Positions 6,891 to 8,740 of a stretch of DNA of 8,740 nt are shown piece by piece; positions within the stretch are counted from its first letter, which is position 1, and the number at the start of each line of letters is the position of its first letter. The notes beneath the pieces are model-generated. The model saw only the letters and a program-made list of their open reading frames with translations, searched no databases and was not told where the DNA came from. The stretch is from RGIG1959 sp045651865. GTDB taxonomy: Bacteria > Bacillota > Clostridia > Oscillospirales > Acutalibacteraceae. A program made the position numbers and the translations under genes. Where the stretch lies: positions 1 to 8,740 of the forward strand of contig JAZRTC010000040.1 in the NCBI GenBank assembly GCA_045651865.1, read 5' to 3'.

Positions 6891-6983
6891 AAACATCCCT
6901 CCGCCGGTATTATCCGGATCAGGTCACAGGGTTACGGGACCGATTGCCCGCTCTCAGCCGACCGCTGTCAGCACCCCTTGTTT
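6891..6983 (-). ncRNA. TPP riboswitch (THI box)
   Basis: Aptamer in the leader of thiT, read on the minus strand. It has the conserved GGGGTGC (6971-6977), the CTGAGA core (6952-6957), ACCCTGTGACCTGATC, and the CCGG-ATAATA-CCGG helix leading to GCGGAGGGA. AAACA at the 5' end (6979-6983) pairs with TGTTT at the 3' end (6891-6895) to close P1. These are the hallmark thiamine pyrophosphate-sensing elements. Together with the downstream terminator this predicts transcription attenuation of thiT at high TPP. Confidence 0.97.
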
Positions 6984-7011
6984 GCTTTTTTGTGTGGCTT
7001 GTTCGTGTCTA

Positions 7012-7040
7012 ATGATACACTATGGAAGAAATTTTGTCAA
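7012..7040 (-). promoter_or_regulatory. Predicted sigma-A promoter of thiT
   Basis: A perfect TTGACA -35 box (7035-7040) and a TATCAT -10 box (7012-7017) on the minus strand, with a 17-base spacer. The start point would be near 7005, about 20 bases before the riboswitch P1 helix. The region from 6765 to 7164 has no gene: it holds this promoter, the riboswitch leader and the divergent phoH promoter. Confidence 0.85.
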
Positions 7041-7099
7041 TAAAAATCAAAAATTGTATGATTTTTTATAAAATTTTAAAGAAAAATCCACAAAAAATA

Positions 7100-7128
7100 T
7101 TGCATTTGTGCACACAGGGTGCTATAAT
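7100..7128 (+). promoter_or_regulatory. Predicted sigma-A promoter of phoH-ybeY
   Basis: TTGCAT (7100-7105) and a perfect TATAAT (7123-7128) separated by 17 bases, in AT-rich DNA. Transcription would begin near 7135, 30 bases before the GTG start of phoH. It is divergent from the thiT promoter, with the two -35 boxes about 60 bases apart. Confidence 0.85.
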
Positions 7129-7146
7129 ATAGCTTACATTGTGGAA

Positions 7147-7154
7147 AAAGGAGG
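7147..7154 (+). promoter_or_regulatory. Ribosome binding site fixing the phoH start
   Basis: AAAGGAGG ten bases before GTG at 7165. An upstream in-frame GTG at 7108 lies within the promoter spacer and cannot be the start. Confidence 0.75.
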
Positions 7155-7164
7155 CCGCCTGAGA

Positions 7165-8172
7165 GTGGCAGAACAGTATATCGGTGTTGACCGTATGGAA
7201 CACGCGGTCGCGCTGTTCGGGAGTTTTGATGAAAACATCAAACTCATTGAGGAACATTACAGAGTAAATGTGACCAACCGCGGTTCGGACATCCGCATCA
7301 GCGGCGATGTTGAAGCGGTGGATAAAGCGGTGCGCGCCATCAATGGTTTGCTCCAGCTCATCAACCGCGGCGAACAGCCGACGGAACAATCGGTGCGGTA
7401 TGTGATGATGCTCGTGGACGAAGGCGGTGAGGAAGAGCTCCCCAAGCTCGGCTCGGACAGCATCGCTGTGACAGCCAAAGGCAACCCCGTCAAACCCAAG
7501 ACACTCGGACAAAAGCGTTATGTGGAGGCGATCCGCCAGAACACGGTAACAGTGGGTGTCGGCCCAGCGGGTACGGGTAAGACCTATCTGGCGGTGGCAA
7601 TGGCGGTCAAAGCGTTCCGCGCCAAGGAAGTCAACCGCATCATCCTGACCCGCCCTGCTGTGGAAGCGGGTGAAAAGCTCGGTTTCCTGCCGGGTGATCT
7701 GCAGTCGAAGGTTGATCCGTATCTCCGCCCGCTGTACGACGCGCTGTTTGAGATGCTGGGCGCTGAGACTTATCAGAAATATCTGGAGCGCGGCAACATT
7801 GAAATTGCGCCGCTTGCGTATATGCGCGGCAGAACGCTTGACGACAGCTTTATCATTCTCCACGAGGCGCAGAACACCACACCTGAGCAGATGAAGATGT
7901 TTCTTACCCGTCTTGGTTTTAACTCCAAGATGGTTGTCACGGGTGATGTGACGCAGATTGACCTGCCCGACGGTCGCAAGAGCGGTCTGAAAGAGATTTT
8001 AAAGATTTTGAAAAATGTGGAGGATATCGCAATTTGCGAATTCGGCCAGAAGGATGTTGTGCGGCATCAGCTCGTGCAACGCATCATCGAAGCATACGAA
8101 CGCTTTGAAAAAAGCAAAGCGTCCGAGGAAAGGAAGCGTGCAACGCATGGCAAAGGTAAAGGTAGTCATTGA
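7165..8172 (+). CDS. phoH: PhoH-family P-loop ATPase (PhoH/YbeZ-like), His in Walker B
   Basis: Cytoplasmic ATPase of the PhoH/YbeZ family, thought to act in RNA metabolism with YbeY. Starting from GTG at 7165 (MAEQYIGVDRMEH) it has 335 residues, normal for the short PhoH form. An N-terminal KH-like segment covers about 36-66 (VTNRGSDIRISGDVEAVDKA). The ATPase domain follows, with Walker A GPAGTGKT at 133-140, the LTRPAVEAGEKLGFLPGDL signature at 161-179, the Walker B region FIILHEAQNTTPEQMK at 229-244 and sensor-like VVTGDVTQIDLP at 257-268. The Walker B position that is normally Asp (ILDEAQN) is His233 here, codon CAC at 7861-7863; Glu234 is kept. The C-terminal tail is short and basic. The gene overlaps ybeY by 26 bases. 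The family assignment is firm; whether the protein is active is open. Confidence 0.95.
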   Translation: MAEQYIGVDRMEHAVALFGSFDENIKLIEEHYRVNVTNRGSDIRISGDVEAVDKAVRAINGLLQLINRGEQPTEQSVRYVMMLVDEGGEEELPKLGSDSIAVTAKGNPVKPKTLGQKRYVEAIRQNTVTVGVGPAGTGKTYLAVAMAVKAFRAKEVNRIILTRPAVEAGEKLGFLPGDLQSKVDPYLRPLYDALFEMLGAETYQKYLERGNIEIAPLAYMRGRTLDDSFIILHEAQNTTPEQMKMFLTRLGFNSKMVVTGDVTQIDLPDGRKSGLKEILKILKNVEDIAICEFGQKDVVRHQLVQRIIEAYERFEKSKASEERKRATHGKGKGSH

Positions 8173-8647
8173 AAATAAGCAAAAAACGGTGAAAGTTCCG
8201 ACGGGTCTGCGGATGCTGATGCGCCGTTGCTGCAATGCGGTGCTGGAAAATGAGCATTTTGCGGAACCTGCGCAGGTGGATATCTCCATTGTAGATAATG
8301 AGCAGATCCGTGAAATCAATGCGGAGCATCGCGAAATCGACAAGGTGACCGATGTGCTGTCATTCCCGCTCGGCGAAGGCGGCGTGTATGACCGTCATCC
8401 CGAAACAGGCGCGTTTATGCTGGGTGATATCGTGATCTCGATCGAGCGCGCACAGGAGCAGGCGGCGCAGTATGAGCACAGCTTCCAGCGTGAGGTCGGC
8501 TATCTTGTGGTGCATTCGATGCTGCATCTGCTCGGTTATGATCATGTCGAGGGCGGTTTGCAAGCCGTGCGTATGCGTGAGCATGAAGAGGCTGTGATGC
8601 AAAAAATCGGACTTCCGCGGGATGGAAGCTATGTACTGAACACATAA
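8147..8647 (+). CDS. ybeY: YbeY endoribonuclease / rRNA maturation factor
   Basis: Zinc-dependent RNase-like protein needed for 16S rRNA 3' end maturation and ribosome quality control. I use the ATG at 8147 (MAKVKVVIENK), giving 166 residues, the usual size. AAAGGAAG at 8129-8136, ten bases upstream, lies inside phoH. The open frame extends further 5' to 8015, but that stretch is only phoH in another frame. The conserved TDVLSFP is at 68-74, LGDIVIS at 92-98 and the metal-binding HSMLHLLGYDH at 123-133, with all three histidines (123, 127, 133) present. Its 26-base overlap with phoH implies co-expression; the two proteins are known partners in other bacteria. Confidence 0.96.
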   Translation: MAKVKVVIENKQKTVKVPTGLRMLMRRCCNAVLENEHFAEPAQVDISIVDNEQIREINAEHREIDKVTDVLSFPLGEGGVYDRHPETGAFMLGDIVISIERAQEQAAQYEHSFQREVGYLVVHSMLHLLGYDHVEGGLQAVRMREHEEAVMQKIGLPRDGSYVLNT

Positions 8648-8660
8648 TATGATAAACGAG

Positions 8661-8690
8661 GTCACCGAACGGTGGCGGGGTGTTTGTTTG
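8661..8690 (+). terminator. Weak candidate terminator after ybeY
   Basis: GTCACC pairs with GGTGGC (one wobble) around a GAAC loop at 8661-8676, followed by GGGGTGTTTGTTTG. The stem is short and the T-run is broken, so read-through into the next gene is likely. Confidence 0.25.
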
Positions 8691-8701
8691 AGGGGGGACG
8701 G

Positions 8702-8740
8702 GTGGCGAACTATGAACGAATGTATGAAGTGGTAAAGCAG
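8702..8740 (+). CDS. Start of an unidentified gene, cut by window edge
   Basis: An open frame from GTG at 8702 runs to the window end, giving 13 residues (VANYERMYEVVKQ, the first read as Met). AGGGGGG at 8691-8697 is a plausible but close ribosome binding site, four bases before the GTG. An in-frame ATG at 8720 is too far from that site. The next nearby ATG, at 8712, meets a stop after seven codons. Too little is visible to name it. It would be the third gene of the phoH-ybeY transcript. Confidence 0.4.
   Translation, partial: MANYERMYEVVKQ

Noticed and set aside
7108..7164. N-terminal extension of PhoH to a GTG at 7108
   Set aside because: It lies between the -35 and -10 boxes of the phoH promoter and would not be transcribed; AAAGGAGG points to the GTG at 7165.
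7066..7863. A 265-codon open frame on the minus strand opposite phoH
   Set aside because: It is the antisense shadow of the GC-rich phoH gene and runs into the phoH promoter; no domain, and no ribosome binding site was identified.
8015..8146. N-terminal extension of YbeY inside phoH
   Set aside because: These codons are phoH read in another frame; the ATG at 8147 begins the conserved protein and gives the normal length.
1..8740. CRISPR arrays, insertion sequences, tRNA or rRNA genes, phage or defence genes
   Set aside because: I looked for them by eye and saw no regular direct repeats, transposase motifs or structured RNAs other than the TPP riboswitch.

Overview
The window looks like the chromosome of an anaerobic Bacillota, most likely a Clostridia of the Oscillospirales type. 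The evidence is a clostridial-style F-type ATP synthase operon, consensus sigma-A promoters with 17-bp spacers, strong AGGAGG-type ribosome binding sites, a THI-box (TPP) riboswitch on an ECF thiamine transporter, and a phoH-ybeY pair. The taxonomic call is inference; no rRNA gene is present.

Layout. The minus strand from about 5900 down to 1 carries the F1Fo ATP synthase operon in the order atpI-atpB-atpE-atpF-atpH-atpA-atpG-atpD. The last gene is cut by the window edge, and atpC is expected beyond it. Upstream of the operon, also on the minus strand, lies a thiT-like thiamine S-component gene. It has its own promoter, a TPP riboswitch, a riboswitch-linked terminator in its leader and a hairpin terminator behind it. 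The 400-base gap between thiT and phoH is a divergent regulatory region. On the plus strand a consensus promoter drives phoH and ybeY, which overlap, and a further unidentified gene begins at the right edge.

How the genes work together. The membrane genes atpB, atpE and atpF encode Fo. The genes atpH, atpA, atpG and atpD encode the stalk and the catalytic F1 head. The c subunit has two carboxylates and a Glu-Thr pair at the ion site, which points to Na+ coupling. ThiT would give thiamine binding to a shared ECF energizing module encoded elsewhere, switched off by TPP. PhoH and YbeY form a conserved RNA-metabolism pair.

The most notable signal is an abrupt change of base composition and codon use inside atpA, at about 1960-2017. 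Upstream of it (atpI to most of atpA, and the thiT, phoH and ybeY genes) the DNA is GC-rich and arginine is mostly CGN; in the first 400 codons of atpA I see no AGA. Downstream (the last ~90 codons of atpA, then atpG and atpD) the DNA is more AT-rich, AGA is the usual arginine codon, and the genes are separated by gaps instead of overlapping. The switch sits in a very conserved protein motif, so it is either a metagenomic assembly chimera or a homologous recombination breakpoint. Other points worth a look are a His in place of the Walker B Asp in PhoH and a C-terminal membrane extension on ThiT. I found no CRISPR array, mobile element, tRNA or rRNA, and no clearly new biological system.
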